From the NCBI GenBank assembly GCA_022821905.1, contig JAJECS010000027.1:1-64000 (forward strand): a DNA stretch of 64,000 nt, written 5' to 3'. This DNA comes from Chloroflexota bacterium (lineage in GTDB: Bacteria > Chloroflexota > UBA11872). Shown here one piece after another: positions 26,346 to 34,317 of the stretch. Position numbers and translations under genes: made by a program. The stretch's first letter is position 1; each line of letters begins with the position of its first letter. The notes beneath the pieces are model-generated. The model worked only from the letters and a program-made list of their open reading frames with translations. It was not told the origin of the DNA and made no database searches.

Positions 26346-27176
26346 ATCGTCAATCTCGGCTACAGCACCTGGGGCATGGCCGACGTCCCCATCGAGACCG
26401 CCGTGCCGCGCCTGGCGCGGATGGGCTACACCGGCCTCGAGCTCACCATCCTGCCGGGCTACACCACGGCCCTCGAGCGCCTGGACGACGCTGCCCGCAA
26501 ACGCATCCCGGCCTTGTTGGGTGAGCACGGCATGACCCTCACGGCGCTTGCCGCGCACTCGCGGCTCCTGGATCCACCGGAATACCTAGTCAGCATCACC
26601 CGCCTCCGCGAGGCCGTGCACCTGGCCGTCGAGCTGGCTCCCGACGACCCGCCGCCCATCAACACACTGCCCGGCGGCGCCCCCGGCGAATGGGAGGCCG
26701 TGCGGCATCGGGTCGTCGATGAGTACGCGCGGCTCGGGGAATACGCCGCGCCCCACGGCGTGTCGCTGGCCATCGAGCCGCACGTGGGCGCCGCCCTCAG
26801 CCGGCCGGACCAGGCGCTCTGGATGGTGGAGCGGATCGGCCTCCCCAACGTCGGTCTCAACCTCGACTACAGCCACTTCCAGGCGATTGGCATGAGCGTG
26901 GCCGACGCCGTGCCCCCGCTGGCGCCGCACGCGCTGCACACGCATATCAAGGGAGTGGAGGGTCGGTGGCCGGATCACGCATTCCTCACGCCGGGTGAAG
27001 ATGACTTCGATCACGCCACCTATCTCAGAACCATGCATGACTGCGGCTATCGCGGCTACGAGACGGTCGAGATTTCAAAGATGGTGGTCGCTCGCCCGGA
27101 CTACGAGCCGTTCGCGCACGCGCAGCTTGCCTACGACACCCTCGCCGACGCGGCGCGCCGGGCCGGCATCGGCTAA
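26346..27176 (+). CDS. Sugar phosphate isomerase/epimerase-like TIM barrel; ATC start suspected
   Basis: Xylose-isomerase-like TIM-barrel protein of about 276 residues. Metal-ligand candidates: Glu in VSLAIEPHVGAAL, Asp/His in VGLNLDYSHFQAIG, His in HALHTHIKGVEG and Glu in YRGYETVEISKM. The ORF track starts at ATG 26376. However, in-frame sequence upstream encodes IVNLGYSTWG, the usual first strand, and no ATG/GTG/TTG lies between the preceding in-frame stop (26313) and 26376. An ATC at 26346 sits at the expected N-terminus, with a weak GGAAA before it. Substrate unknown. Confidence 0.75.
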   Translation: MVNLGYSTWGMADVPIETAVPRLARMGYTGLELTILPGYTTALERLDDAARKRIPALLGEHGMTLTALAAHSRLLDPPEYLVSITRLREAVHLAVELAPDDPPPINTLPGGAPGEWEAVRHRVVDEYARLGEYAAPHGVSLAIEPHVGAALSRPDQALWMVERIGLPNVGLNLDYSHFQAIGMSVADAVPPLAPHALHTHIKGVEGRWPDHAFLTPGEDDFDHATYLRTMHDCGYRGYETVEISKMVVARPDYEPFAHAQLAYDTLADAARRAGIG

Positions 27177-27266
27177 CCGCCGGTAGGTGTCCCCGTCGTC
27201 GCAAGGCCACGGCACTAGCGCCCGCGAGATCGGCATGGGCTGGTCGAGCGAGAAACGGAGGGTCTC

Positions 27267-27887
27267 GTGCTAAGGGCCGGCCCCATGGCCGCGATCGCGA
27301 TCCTGGTGGTCATGGTGGCGGCGGTGGTCGTGCTGACGCTGCTCCCGGCGACCGCCGGCGAGGCTTCGCCCACGAGCCCGCCGCAAGTCACGCCGCAGGC
27401 GCCGATCGCAGCCGAAATGCCCGAGGATTCGGACGTCTCGGCAGCACCGGTCAAGCCGTATCCGGCGATTGAGCGCGCGCCCATCGGCATGGGCGTGTCG
27501 TTTGCCCTGCTGCTGTATTTGATTGACGCGGACGGACTCCTCAGCGCCTTGGAGCCGGCGGTGATCCACCTGGACTACGAGGCTGGCCGCGCCGCGCAGG
27601 GCGACGTCAGCGCGCTGCGGGTCATTGCCGCCGCGGGAGCAACCGGTGAGGTCTTCACCCAGGCCAACACCACGTTCATGGAGTTCCGGTTGCCGCGCAG
27701 CGGGGTGTTCTACAACCGCTGGCTGCGAGATCTGCTGGCCGAGGGCCGCGACGCGCAGGCCGCGCTGATCGAGCGCCAGTTGACCGACGGTTTCGACCAA
27801 GCGCCGGACGGCGATACCCACACTGAATTGGCCGCGATGTTTCGCACGGCCTCCCGCTTTCGCAACGACCTGGCGGCGCGACCCTAG
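27267..27887 (+). CDS. Hypothetical membrane-anchored protein
   Basis: 206 residues, not recognised. GTG start with CGGAGG five bases upstream. The N-terminal hydrophobic helix MAAIAILVVMVAAVVVLTLLPA is a signal anchor or signal peptide, followed by a Pro/Ser/Thr-rich linker. A second hydrophobic stretch (IGMGVSFALLLYLIDADGLL) leads into a mostly helical domain ending RTASRFRNDLAARP. It sits between an isomerase and an MDR dehydrogenase on the same strand, with nothing pointing to a function. Confidence 0.6.
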   Translation: MLRAGPMAAIAILVVMVAAVVVLTLLPATAGEASPTSPPQVTPQAPIAAEMPEDSDVSAAPVKPYPAIERAPIGMGVSFALLLYLIDADGLLSALEPAVIHLDYEAGRAAQGDVSALRVIAAAGATGEVFTQANTTFMEFRLPRSGVFYNRWLRDLLAEGRDAQAALIERQLTDGFDQAPDGDTHTELAAMFRTASRFRNDLAARP

Positions 27888-27955
27888 CCGCCTGCTCGCG
27901 CAGACCGCCGGCTCGTGGTTTCATACCGCGACGAACTATCCAGCGAGACCCCGAT

Positions 27956-28939
27956 ATGAAGCGATCGGCCAAGCCCGAAGGCAAGTTCAACGTCGTCATC
28001 GAAGAGGTCCCGATTCCCGAGCCGGGACCGGAGCAAGTGCGCATTCGATCGGTCACCAGCCTCATCAGCCGCGGCTCGGAGATCGGCGCCCGCTACACCC
28101 GCGAGCATGCCGTGAATCCCGAGTCCATGGGCTATTCGCTTGCCGGGGTCGTGGATGCCGTCGGCGCCGAGGTCACGCACCTGCGTCCCGGCGACCGCGT
28201 CGTGTCGCTGGCGCCGCACGCCGAGTACGTCGTACGCGACGCGGTGTACGCCAGGCCCGACGCGCAGAATCAGGTCTATCCGATTGCCGACGGCGTGAGT
28301 TTCGAGCAGGCGACCTACTGGCCGCTGCTCGCCGGCGGTGTGACCTGGGTGGATATCGAGGGATTGGCCCGCGACGACCTCGTCGTGGTGGTCGGCCAGG
28401 GCCTGGTGGGCAGCCTGATCATGCAGGTGCAGAAGCTCAACGGCACCGGCACGATCGTGGCCATTGACACCCTGGACCTGCGCTGCGAGATGGCGGCCAA
28501 GCTGGGCGCCGACATCGTGATCAATGCGGCCAGGGAAGATTCGGTGGCCGCGATTCAGCGCCTGTCCAACGGCGTGGGGGCCGACACGGTGGTCTACGCC
28601 GTCGGCGGATCGGCCGGGCCGAAGGCGTTTGGACCGGCCATGGACATGGTCGCCCGCGGCGGCACCCTGCATCTCGTCGGGCTCTACGAGGACCAGCCGT
28701 TGCCCCTGACCTCGGGCGCGGCCCAGGGTCGGCGGATCATCGGCGGCTACTACCGGCGCGGTCCCGACGCGGCGTCGGCGCGGCGCGGCATGGACCTGCT
28801 CGCATCCGGCCAGGTCGCTCCCGAGCACATGACCACCCACCGCTATCCGTTCGAGCAGTGCGCCGACGCGTTTGATCTCCTCTACAACCGGATCGGCGAG
28901 ACGCTGGGCGTCGTGCTGGAGTTCGACTTCAGGGGCTAG
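27956..28939 (+). CDS. MDR-family (threonine dehydrogenase-like) dehydrogenase
   Basis: 327-residue medium-chain dehydrogenase. N-terminal GroES-like domain FNVVIEEVPIPEPGPEQVRIRSVTSLISRGSE; Rossmann segment VVVVGQGLVGSLIMQVQKLNGTGTIVAID; C-terminal VYAVGGSAGPKAFGPAMDMVARGGTLHLVGLYE. The catalytic-zinc cysteine position reads ISRGSE, and the structural four-cysteine lobe is missing, as in the bacterial 'zinc-binding dehydrogenase' subgroup that often accompanies sugar and inositol catabolism. ATG start at 27956. Substrate unknown. Confidence 0.82.
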   Translation: MKRSAKPEGKFNVVIEEVPIPEPGPEQVRIRSVTSLISRGSEIGARYTREHAVNPESMGYSLAGVVDAVGAEVTHLRPGDRVVSLAPHAEYVVRDAVYARPDAQNQVYPIADGVSFEQATYWPLLAGGVTWVDIEGLARDDLVVVVGQGLVGSLIMQVQKLNGTGTIVAIDTLDLRCEMAAKLGADIVINAAREDSVAAIQRLSNGVGADTVVYAVGGSAGPKAFGPAMDMVARGGTLHLVGLYEDQPLPLTSGAAQGRRIIGGYYRRGPDAASARRGMDLLASGQVAPEHMTTHRYPFEQCADAFDLLYNRIGETLGVVLEFDFRG

Positions 28940-29008
28940 CTGCAATACACCGGCGGCAGGTTCGCAGCTCGGCGTCTCTGGTCCTCGTGCGCACGGAACT
29001 ATAGAAGT

Positions 29009-29062
29009 CCGTTCGCCCTGAGCTTGTCGAAGGGCGTGGTTCGACAGGCTCACCACGAACGG
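29009..29062. repeat. 54-bp palindromic dispersed repeat
   Basis: CCGTTCG at 29009 and CGAACGG ending at 29062 bracket TGAGCTTGTCGAA and its near-perfect reverse complement TTCGACAGGCTCA (12 of 13 bases). A 54-bp diverged copy lies at 41098-41151 and a shortened one inside 13356-13412. The 28940-29142 gap holds no gene. Confidence 0.8.
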
Positions 29063-29142
29063 GGCGAGAGTTCCGTTCCGCCCAAGCGTCCGCGTAGACT
29101 TTGGCAACCCAACGCCCTCGAAACCGCAGGTGGAGGCAGGCC

Positions 29143-29646
29143 ATGATGACGCTCCGCACGCACGCCAAATCCGTCCCGCCGGAACTGTGGCGGGCTATCG
29201 GTGCCGGACTTGCCGTGGCCGTGCTGTTTTTCGTCGTCGTCGGGCTCGTCACCGGCGCCATCGACACGCCGGTCCTCGAGCGCCAAACCCCGCTGCTGGC
29301 AATCGACTACCCGATCTGGGTGGTCAACGCGGCCCTGCTCGGCGCGCTGTCGGGACTCAGCGTCTATGCGCGGTCGCGCCGCATCACCCAGACCGGCACG
29401 GCCATCTATAGCGGCGGATTCCTGGCGGCGTTCGCCGTGTCCTGTCCGCTGTGCAACGGGCTGTTGGTGGGCCTCTTCGGCACCGCCGGCGTGCTGAACG
29501 TCATCGAGCCGGCGCGACCGTTCATCAATGTCGCCACCATGCTGATCCTCACCGTCCTGCTCGTCAGGCGCTGGCGCACCTTCCGCGCCGACTGCGCAGC
29601 CTGCGAAGTGACGCCGACGGCGGCGACGGAGTCACCGCTGCCCTAG
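29143..29646 (+). CDS. Multipass membrane protein with CPLCNG motif
   Basis: 167 residues, function not recognised. Four predicted helices: AIGAGLAVAVLFFVVVGLVTGAI, PIWVVNAALLGALSGLSVYA, GTAIYSGGFLAAFAVSCPLCNGLLVGLFGTAGVL and FINVATMLILTVLLVRRW. A Cys pair in helix 3 (CPLCNG) and a second pair near the C-terminus (DCAAC) could be redox-active or bind metal. I chose the ATG at 29143, preceded by GGAGG, over the ORF-track start at 29101. It is flanked on both sides by repeat elements. Confidence 0.68.
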   Translation: MMTLRTHAKSVPPELWRAIGAGLAVAVLFFVVVGLVTGAIDTPVLERQTPLLAIDYPIWVVNAALLGALSGLSVYARSRRITQTGTAIYSGGFLAAFAVSCPLCNGLLVGLFGTAGVLNVIEPARPFINVATMLILTVLLVRRWRTFRADCAACEVTPTAATESPLP

Positions 29647-29652
29647 CTGCTT

Positions 29653-29803
29653 CCCGGTGGCCCATGCTGCGTGCAGCATGGGAACTGAAAACGCGCTCGG
29701 TCCGGTCCCCTCTCCCCACTGTGGGAGAGGGATAGAGCCTGCCCCGTACACGATACGGGGGTGAGGGGAATAGCCGGACCCACGCGGCGTGCAGCGCGGG
29801 CCA
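29653..29803. repeat. Long intergenic repeat, copy A
   Basis: About 120 bp of this stretch recur at 30211-30331; the first 80 bases differ at only three sites. It contains the palindrome CCCATGCTGC-GT-GCAGCATGGG and the stem CTCTCCC..GGGAGAG. Copy A carries an extra block of about 30 bp with its own stem CCCCGTA-CACGA-TACGGGG, which looks like an insertion into the repeat. Confidence 0.82.
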
Positions 29804-29829
29804 TCCGTCCGCCTTGGCATCGACTCCGA

Positions 29830-30135
29830 TCAGGGATCGAAGCCGAGGTCGGTCAGGCGTTTCCGCGCGAGCTTCAACTCGTCAACGCTGAACAGGGGCT
29901 GCCATCGCTCTTGCAACATCAGGGACTCCACGGACAGATCGAGTCGCCCTTGATTGCAAAGCTGAACCAACCCCGCTCGGTCCGTGGAAATGCCGAGCAG
30001 TTGCTTTGCCGCAAACACCCCGCCATGCCGGCGCATCGCTTGCAAGAGGAACATTGGAAAGCTGTGGGACTTGATATCGGCGTAAACGTGGTTTTCCAGC
30101 GCTCGATGGAACTCGTCCTCAAGCCTGATGGTCAT
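29830..30135 (-). CDS. Small conserved-type orphan protein between repeats
   Basis: 101 residues: MTIRLEDEFHRALENHVYADIK.. with FLLQAMRRHGGVFAAKQLLG and GRLDLSVESLMLQERWQPLFSVDELKLARKRLTDLGFDP. The HGG..AAK..L and GRLDLSVESL..W..LF..EL..AR..L patterns recall a family of small uncharacterised bacterial proteins I have seen under 'hypothetical protein'; no function is known to me. It lies opposite in strand to its left neighbour and is bracketed by two direct copies of a 120-bp repeat, as a mobile cassette might be. Confidence 0.62.
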   Translation of the reverse strand: MTIRLEDEFHRALENHVYADIKSHSFPMFLLQAMRRHGGVFAAKQLLGISTDRAGLVQLCNQGRLDLSVESLMLQERWQPLFSVDELKLARKRLTDLGFDP

Positions 30136-30210
30136 TGACCGGCTCTCTCACAACGCCCGTCGGCTTGGAGAGCATACTCAGGTCGGGCCCCGAGGCGCTT
30201 TCAGACCGCG

Positions 30211-30331
30211 CCCGGTGGCCCATGCTGCGTGCAGCATGGGAGCTGAAATCGCGCTCGGTCCGGTCCCCTCTTCCCACTGTGGGAGAGGGTGAGGGGAATG
30301 TCCGGGCCCACGCTGCGCCCCGCGCGAGCCA
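30211..30331. repeat. Long intergenic repeat, copy B
   Basis: Direct copy of 29653-29803 without the 30-bp internal block. Same orientation, so the two form a direct repeat around the 101-residue orphan gene. A GTAGGGGCGCC..GGGCGCCC segment follows at about 30349-30373, a further common repeat. Confidence 0.82.
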
Positions 30332-30393
30332 CCGCACTTCGGTCGGTGTAGGGGCGCCTCTTGTGGGCGCCCTTGGGCGGCTGGAGGCCTCTC

Positions 30394-31491
30394 TCAATAT
30401 CGGTCCGGCTCATAGCAGTAGGCGTCGCCACGCGGGAACAGCGCCGCCAGCCACGGCACGTCCTCCGGCGCCATGCACACGCCCTCGACTTGGGCGACCT
30501 CGTCGGCGGACCAATAGCCAAAGAGAAGCTGAGCCAGACGCTCGTGCGGCAGCGTCAACATGCGCTCCGGTTCACGTCCCCCAAGCTCCACGACGGTCGT
30601 CCCCAACGGCGTCTCGACGCGCAGGTGGGACGGGGCCTCGTATCCACACATCGCCGCCCGGGCCCGCAGCGCCGGCTCGACGGATCGCAGCACGGCGTCC
30701 TGGTCCAGGATGCGCAGCATGTAGCCGGAGTCGCGCGGTCGAACCGCCTCGAGCTTGCATTCCATGCGGCGCACGTATGAGCCGAGGCCGAACTCGGGGT
30801 GCAGCTCGAATCTGATGGCGGACGATTGCCGCCTCGCCGCCTCGGCGGCCGCATGCGCCACCAGCGACGGCGCGACTGCTGAATCCGTGAACCCGGCGTC
30901 GATCACCTCCGCCTTGCGGGGGTCCTCGCGCAGCGCCACGTAGCCAACGGAGCGGTCGTCAGAGTCCTCGGAGATCCACAGGTCCGTCGTGCCGAGGATC
31001 CTCGAGCCGTGGCGCAGGCCGATCCAGTCCGCGGGGTCGCGCACGACCGAGCCGTCCAGGCCGGCGTTGACCGCGTTGTACATCTCGGCGACCGCCGGCA
31101 GATCGGAGTCTTGCGCGGGGCGCATCCGATGCTTGCCGATCGCTTGCTCCGCGACCTGCGTCTCCACCTCGATGGCGAAGTCACAGCCGATGGTCGCGTA
31201 GCCGAACTGCCCGTAAAACCCCGGAATGCCGAAGAGCGCGACCGTTGAGTAGCCGGCCTCAATCAGGACTTCGTGCGCGTGCGCCATCAGGGCGCTGGCG
31301 TAGCCGCGGCGACGGTGATCCTCCTCGGTGAAGACGTTGGCAATGCCCGCCGTGCGCAGCGTCGCCCCGGCGAGCCGAACCGGCGCCGCCATGATCTCCA
31401 GCGAGCACACAAGCTCGCCGTCGCGCTCGGCCCAGATGTCGGTGCGCCCCGGCTTGGGCGACGGCGCCTGGTGGAAGCGCAGGCGGCTCAC
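30394..31491 (-). CDS. Eis-like GNAT N-acetyltransferase
   Basis: 365-residue acetyltransferase with the Eis architecture. First GNAT domain with acetyl-CoA motif FTEEDHRRRGYASALMAHAHEVL and ALFGIPGFYGQFGYATIG. A second degenerate GNAT-like domain starts at MRPAQDSDLPAVAEMYNAV. A C-terminal SCP2-like domain runs from about VRPRDSGYMLRILDQDAVL to LLFGYWSADEVAQ. It may acetylate amines on small molecules. GTG start. It lies 7 nt downstream of gltX and could be co-transcribed with it. Confidence 0.84.
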   Translation of the reverse strand: MSRLRFHQAPSPKPGRTDIWAERDGELVCSLEIMAAPVRLAGATLRTAGIANVFTEEDHRRRGYASALMAHAHEVLIEAGYSTVALFGIPGFYGQFGYATIGCDFAIEVETQVAEQAIGKHRMRPAQDSDLPAVAEMYNAVNAGLDGSVVRDPADWIGLRHGSRILGTTDLWISEDSDDRSVGYVALREDPRKAEVIDAGFTDSAVAPSLVAHAAAEAARRQSSAIRFELHPEFGLGSYVRRMECKLEAVRPRDSGYMLRILDQDAVLRSVEPALRARAAMCGYEAPSHLRVETPLGTTVVELGGREPERMLTLPHERLAQLLFGYWSADEVAQVEGVCMAPEDVPWLAALFPRGDAYCYEPDRY

Positions 31492-31498
31492 GGTGGGG

Positions 31499-32956
31499 CT
31501 AGTCGCCGAGCTTGGCCCGCGCGCGCTGCAGACGTACCAGACACCGCTCGCGGCCGAGCACGGCCATCGTCTCGAACAGCGGCGGCGTGGCGCGGCGCCC
31601 GGTCACGGCAATCCGGATGGGCATGAACAGGTCTCCCGTCTTCCAACCCAGCCGCTCGGCCAGCCCTCGCAGCATGGTCTCGATCTCGGCAATGGTGAAC
31701 TCCGGCAGCTCGCGCGCCAAGCCTTCGACGGTGGTCAGCGCGGCGGCGGTCTCGGCCCGGTCGTGGCGCTTGAATCGCATCAACTCCACGTCAGGATCGA
31801 GGTCCTCGTCGAAGAAGAACCCCATCATGTCCGGCACGTCGCTCAGGTGCCCGATCCGCTCCTGCTCCAGCGCCAGCGCCTGCTGGAAATAGTCCCGCTG
31901 CGCGTCGTCCACCGTCAGGCCGCCGGACCGCGCGAATGGCAACGCCCGCTCCGTCAGTGTGTCCATGTCGAAACGCCGCAGCCAGACGCCGTTGAAGTGA
32001 TCCAGCCGCTGCACGTCGTAGACCGCGTCGGCGCGATTGACCCGCGCCAGGCTGAACTCGTCGACCAGGTCCTCCAGGCTAAACAGCTCGCGCTCGTCGC
32101 CCGGTGACCATCCGAGAAACACCATGAAGTTGACCACGGCCTCGGGCAGGTAGCCCTGCGCGCGGTATTCGCCCAGCCACTGCGAGCCGTCGCGCTTGGA
32201 GAGCTTTTGGCGCCGCTTGTTCAGCAGCAGCGGCAGGTGCGCGAATCGCGGCGGCTCCCATCCCAGCGCGCGATAGAGCAGCACCTGGCGAAAGGTGTTG
32301 GACGTGTGGTCGGCGCCCCGTACCACGTGGGTGATCGCCATGGATTGATCGTCGGCCACGACGGCCATGTTGTAGAGGGCCGTGCCGTCGCCGCGGGCGA
32401 TCACGAAGTCCTCGATCTCCGAGGCGTCGGTCTCCAGCGACCCGAACACCCCGTCCTCGAATCCGACGGCGCCCGAGCCCGAGGCGAAGCGCACCGCCGG
32501 CACCACGCCCGCCGCCTGGCGCTCCGCGATTTGTGCGCCGGTCAATGAGCGCCCGCTGCCGCTGTAGCGCGGAGTCTGTCCGCGCGCGATCTGCGCGTCG
32601 CGCTCAACCGCCCGCTCCTCGGCCGTGGTGTAGTCGTAGTAGGCCGCGTCCGACGCCAGCAGCGCCTCGATGGCCTCGCGGTGCACCTCGTGGCGCTCGC
32701 TCTGCCGGTAAGGTCCGTAGGGGCCGCCGACGTTCGGGCCTTCGTCCCAATCGAGCGACAGCCAGCGCAGGCCGTCGTAGATCCCGGCCTCCTTCTGCGA
32801 ATCGCTGCGCTCGCGGTCCGTGTCCTCCACCCGCAGGATAAACGTGCCTCCCGACTGCCGCGCCAGCAGGTAGTTCATCAGCGCCGTGCGCGCGTTGCCG
32901 ATATGAATGTCGCCGGTCGGACTCGGCGCCATCCGCACCCGCATGCCGGTCGTCAT
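31499..32956 (-). CDS. gltX: Glutamyl-tRNA synthetase
   Basis: 485-residue class I aminoacyl-tRNA synthetase charging tRNA-Glu. HIGH-type motif MAPSPTGDIHIGNARTALMNYLLA; FILRVEDTDRERS; KMSKS-type motif LLNKRRQKLSKRDGS; C-terminal helical anticodon-binding domain. Length and order of motifs are normal for bacterial GltX. ATG start; only a weak ribosome binding site is visible. Confidence 0.96.
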   Translation of the reverse strand: MTTGMRVRMAPSPTGDIHIGNARTALMNYLLARQSGGTFILRVEDTDRERSDSQKEAGIYDGLRWLSLDWDEGPNVGGPYGPYRQSERHEVHREAIEALLASDAAYYDYTTAEERAVERDAQIARGQTPRYSGSGRSLTGAQIAERQAAGVVPAVRFASGSGAVGFEDGVFGSLETDASEIEDFVIARGDGTALYNMAVVADDQSMAITHVVRGADHTSNTFRQVLLYRALGWEPPRFAHLPLLLNKRRQKLSKRDGSQWLGEYRAQGYLPEAVVNFMVFLGWSPGDERELFSLEDLVDEFSLARVNRADAVYDVQRLDHFNGVWLRRFDMDTLTERALPFARSGGLTVDDAQRDYFQQALALEQERIGHLSDVPDMMGFFFDEDLDPDVELMRFKRHDRAETAAALTTVEGLARELPEFTIAEIETMLRGLAERLGWKTGDLFMPIRIAVTGRRATPPLFETMAVLGRERCLVRLQRARAKLGD

Positions 32957-33112
32957 CGTGTGGTCAATCCTCGAAGTTGAGGGTGGTGGGATCCGCGCGC
33001 CAGCGTACTAAGTGGCCGCCGCGTGGGAAGCGGGCGGCTGGCGGTCACAGGGTTGCCACTGTGACCACGAGCGCTGTGACCAGATTGACGGCCCGCTCAA
33101 GTCGTGATGGTG

Positions 33113-33209
33113 GTGCAAAAGTCATCACAATTGTGTTGCTATGTGAAATTTTGCGAGCTACGGTGCTGGCAGGTGGCCAACGAAGACCACCGAGAGGGAG
33201 GAGGCAGCT
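33113..33209 (+). promoter_or_regulatory. AT-richer stretch with candidate promoter
   Basis: A locally AT-rich patch (AAAAGTCATCACAATTGTGTTGCTATGTGAAATTTTG) stands out from the GC-rich surroundings. CACAATTGTG is a perfect 10-bp palindrome. TTGCTA at 33136 and TACGGT at 33159 have 17-bp spacing and could be -35/-10 boxes. A GAGGGAGGAGG site follows, ahead of a 44-codon ORF. The upstream part (32957-33112) shows nothing clear. Confidence 0.4.
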
Positions 33210-33344
33210 ATGCCTCATGTACTCGCCCCCACACGGGCCGTGGTCGGCGGCGGAATCCTGGCGGTGCTCCTCTTGGCCTGTTTCGGCGCGCAGATAGCGC
33301 GCAAGCGGCCTCTCGCGCTCTGGCATACCCCGGAGAATCGGTAG
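33210..33344 (+). CDS. Very small single-helix membrane protein
   Basis: 44 codons, absent from the ORF track because of length: MPHVLAPTRAVVGGG, helix ILAVLLLACFGAQIA, then RKRPLALWHTPENR. A strong GAGGGAGGAGG ribosome binding site lies six bases before the ATG. A promoter-like patch lies upstream. Positively charged residues after the helix suggest N-out topology. Function unknown. Confidence 0.5.
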   Translation: MPHVLAPTRAVVGGGILAVLLLACFGAQIARKRPLALWHTPENR

Positions 33345-33369
33345 CGGGTCGCCACGACGTCCCTCACGG

Positions 33370-33600
33370 GTGCTCGACACCTGCTGGTCGTGCTGGCGTT
33401 CGAGCGGAAGCGCAAGGTCCTGGGCCGCGCACTACGTTGGCGACTGGATGCCCACGCAGATCCCCGGCTTTACGCCAGGCGAGGTGATCGTGCACGTCTC
33501 CGCCATCCCGGAGGATGTGCAGTGGCTCGTGCGCTTCAGCCGTCTTGGCGAACTCCAGAGGCCCGGCGGCGCCCTCAATTGGTCAGATGTGAGGCGCTGA
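33370..33600 (+). CDS. Doubtful small ORF
   Basis: 76 codons from GTG. The second half, MPTQIPGFTPGEVIVHVSAIPEDVQWLVRFSRLGELQ, has protein-like composition, while the first half (CWSCWRSSGSARSW) does not. It may be a short gene starting near 33448, a remnant, or a chance frame. No ribosome binding site was seen. The stretch 33601-33757 holds nothing recognisable. Confidence 0.25.
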   Translation: MLDTCWSCWRSSGSARSWAAHYVGDWMPTQIPGFTPGEVIVHVSAIPEDVQWLVRFSRLGELQRPGGALNWSDVRR

Positions 33601-33757
33601 TGTCGGCTGGGTTATCCATACCGTCTGGCGTGAGCAAACGGCGTGGGATGACAAGGCGCGGCGGCCGCCCTGGTGAGGCTAATCGGCAATTCAGGCGCCG
33701 GGCCGGTGGGACTGGCCACCCGCCGGCCCGGGGCGACGAGCGAATAGGAGATGCACC

Positions 33758-33850
33758 ATGAAACGACGTTTTCTCGCAGCGGTGGCCATGATGTTCGTCG
33801 GGATCTGGCTCGCGGCCACGGCCGTGGCCAGCGCGGGCATCGCCGGGTGA
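33758..33850 (+). CDS. Very small membrane peptide
   Basis: 30 codons: MKRR then the hydrophobic helix FLAAVAMMFVGIWLAATAVASAGIAG, with TAGGAG just upstream at normal spacing. It looks like a signal-peptide-like or membrane-inserted peptide. It could also be the signal sequence of a broken gene, since the frame after the TGA continues only a short way. Function unknown. Confidence 0.4.
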   Translation: MKRRFLAAVAMMFVGIWLAATAVASAGIAG

Positions 33851-34083
33851 GCCAGGGGACCTGTCGAGCTGCTGCTGATATTCGCGCTGCCCGCCGGCTA
33901 ATCCTCGGCGGGGCCGCCGTCGTGATGATGCGGCGGCGAGACGCGGCACCCGGGTGGAGCGTCGGCGTGCTGATCCTCACCGTGACGGTCCTGTTGGCGC
34001 CCTACGCCATCGCGCGCCATCGTGAGCCGCATGATGTAGCGCAGTCACGCGCCCCGGGCCCGAATAGAAAGGCGGAAACAGGA

Positions 34084-34200
34084 ATGTCCTTGGGACCACT
34101 TGAGCTTGTCATCATCATCGCGATCCTGCTACCGATCGTGGCCCTGGTGATAGGTACCGCAGCTGCGGCACGGTACCTCTACCTCAGCCGGCGGAGGTAG
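34084..34200 (+). CDS. Very small single-helix membrane protein
   Basis: 38 codons: MSLGPLELVIIIAILLPIVALVIGTAAAARYLYLSRRR. A single strongly hydrophobic helix is followed by a basic tail, typical of small membrane proteins. A purine-rich AAAGGCGGAAACAGGA precedes the ATG. The same frame is open further upstream and includes another hydrophobic stretch (SVGVLILTVTVLLAPYAIA), so a longer two-helix protein starting near 33926 is possible. Confidence 0.5.
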   Translation: MSLGPLELVIIIAILLPIVALVIGTAAAARYLYLSRRR

Positions 34201-34259
34201 CCGGAGCGTTCCATGAAATACTCCGCGGCCGCCGTGCCTAGCTAAGAGTGGACGGTGAC

Positions 34260-34292
34260 GTTTACGCGCCACGACGTGCGATGAGCGTAAAC
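34260..34292. promoter_or_regulatory. Inverted repeat, possible operator
   Basis: GTTTACGC (34260-34267) and GCGTAAAC (34285-34292) form a perfect 8-bp inverted repeat with 17-base spacing, 25 bp before the next gene. It could be a repressor site; this is only positional inference. Confidence 0.4.
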
Positions 34293-34317
34293 CCGTTGAG
34301 CGAAGGGGGCTGACGCC

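Noticed and set aside
33758-33901. Possible selenoprotein: 30-codon ORF ending in TGA with the frame continuing to TAA
   Set aside because: Only about 17 further codons follow the TGA, with no cysteine-homologue family and no SECIS-like stem seen.
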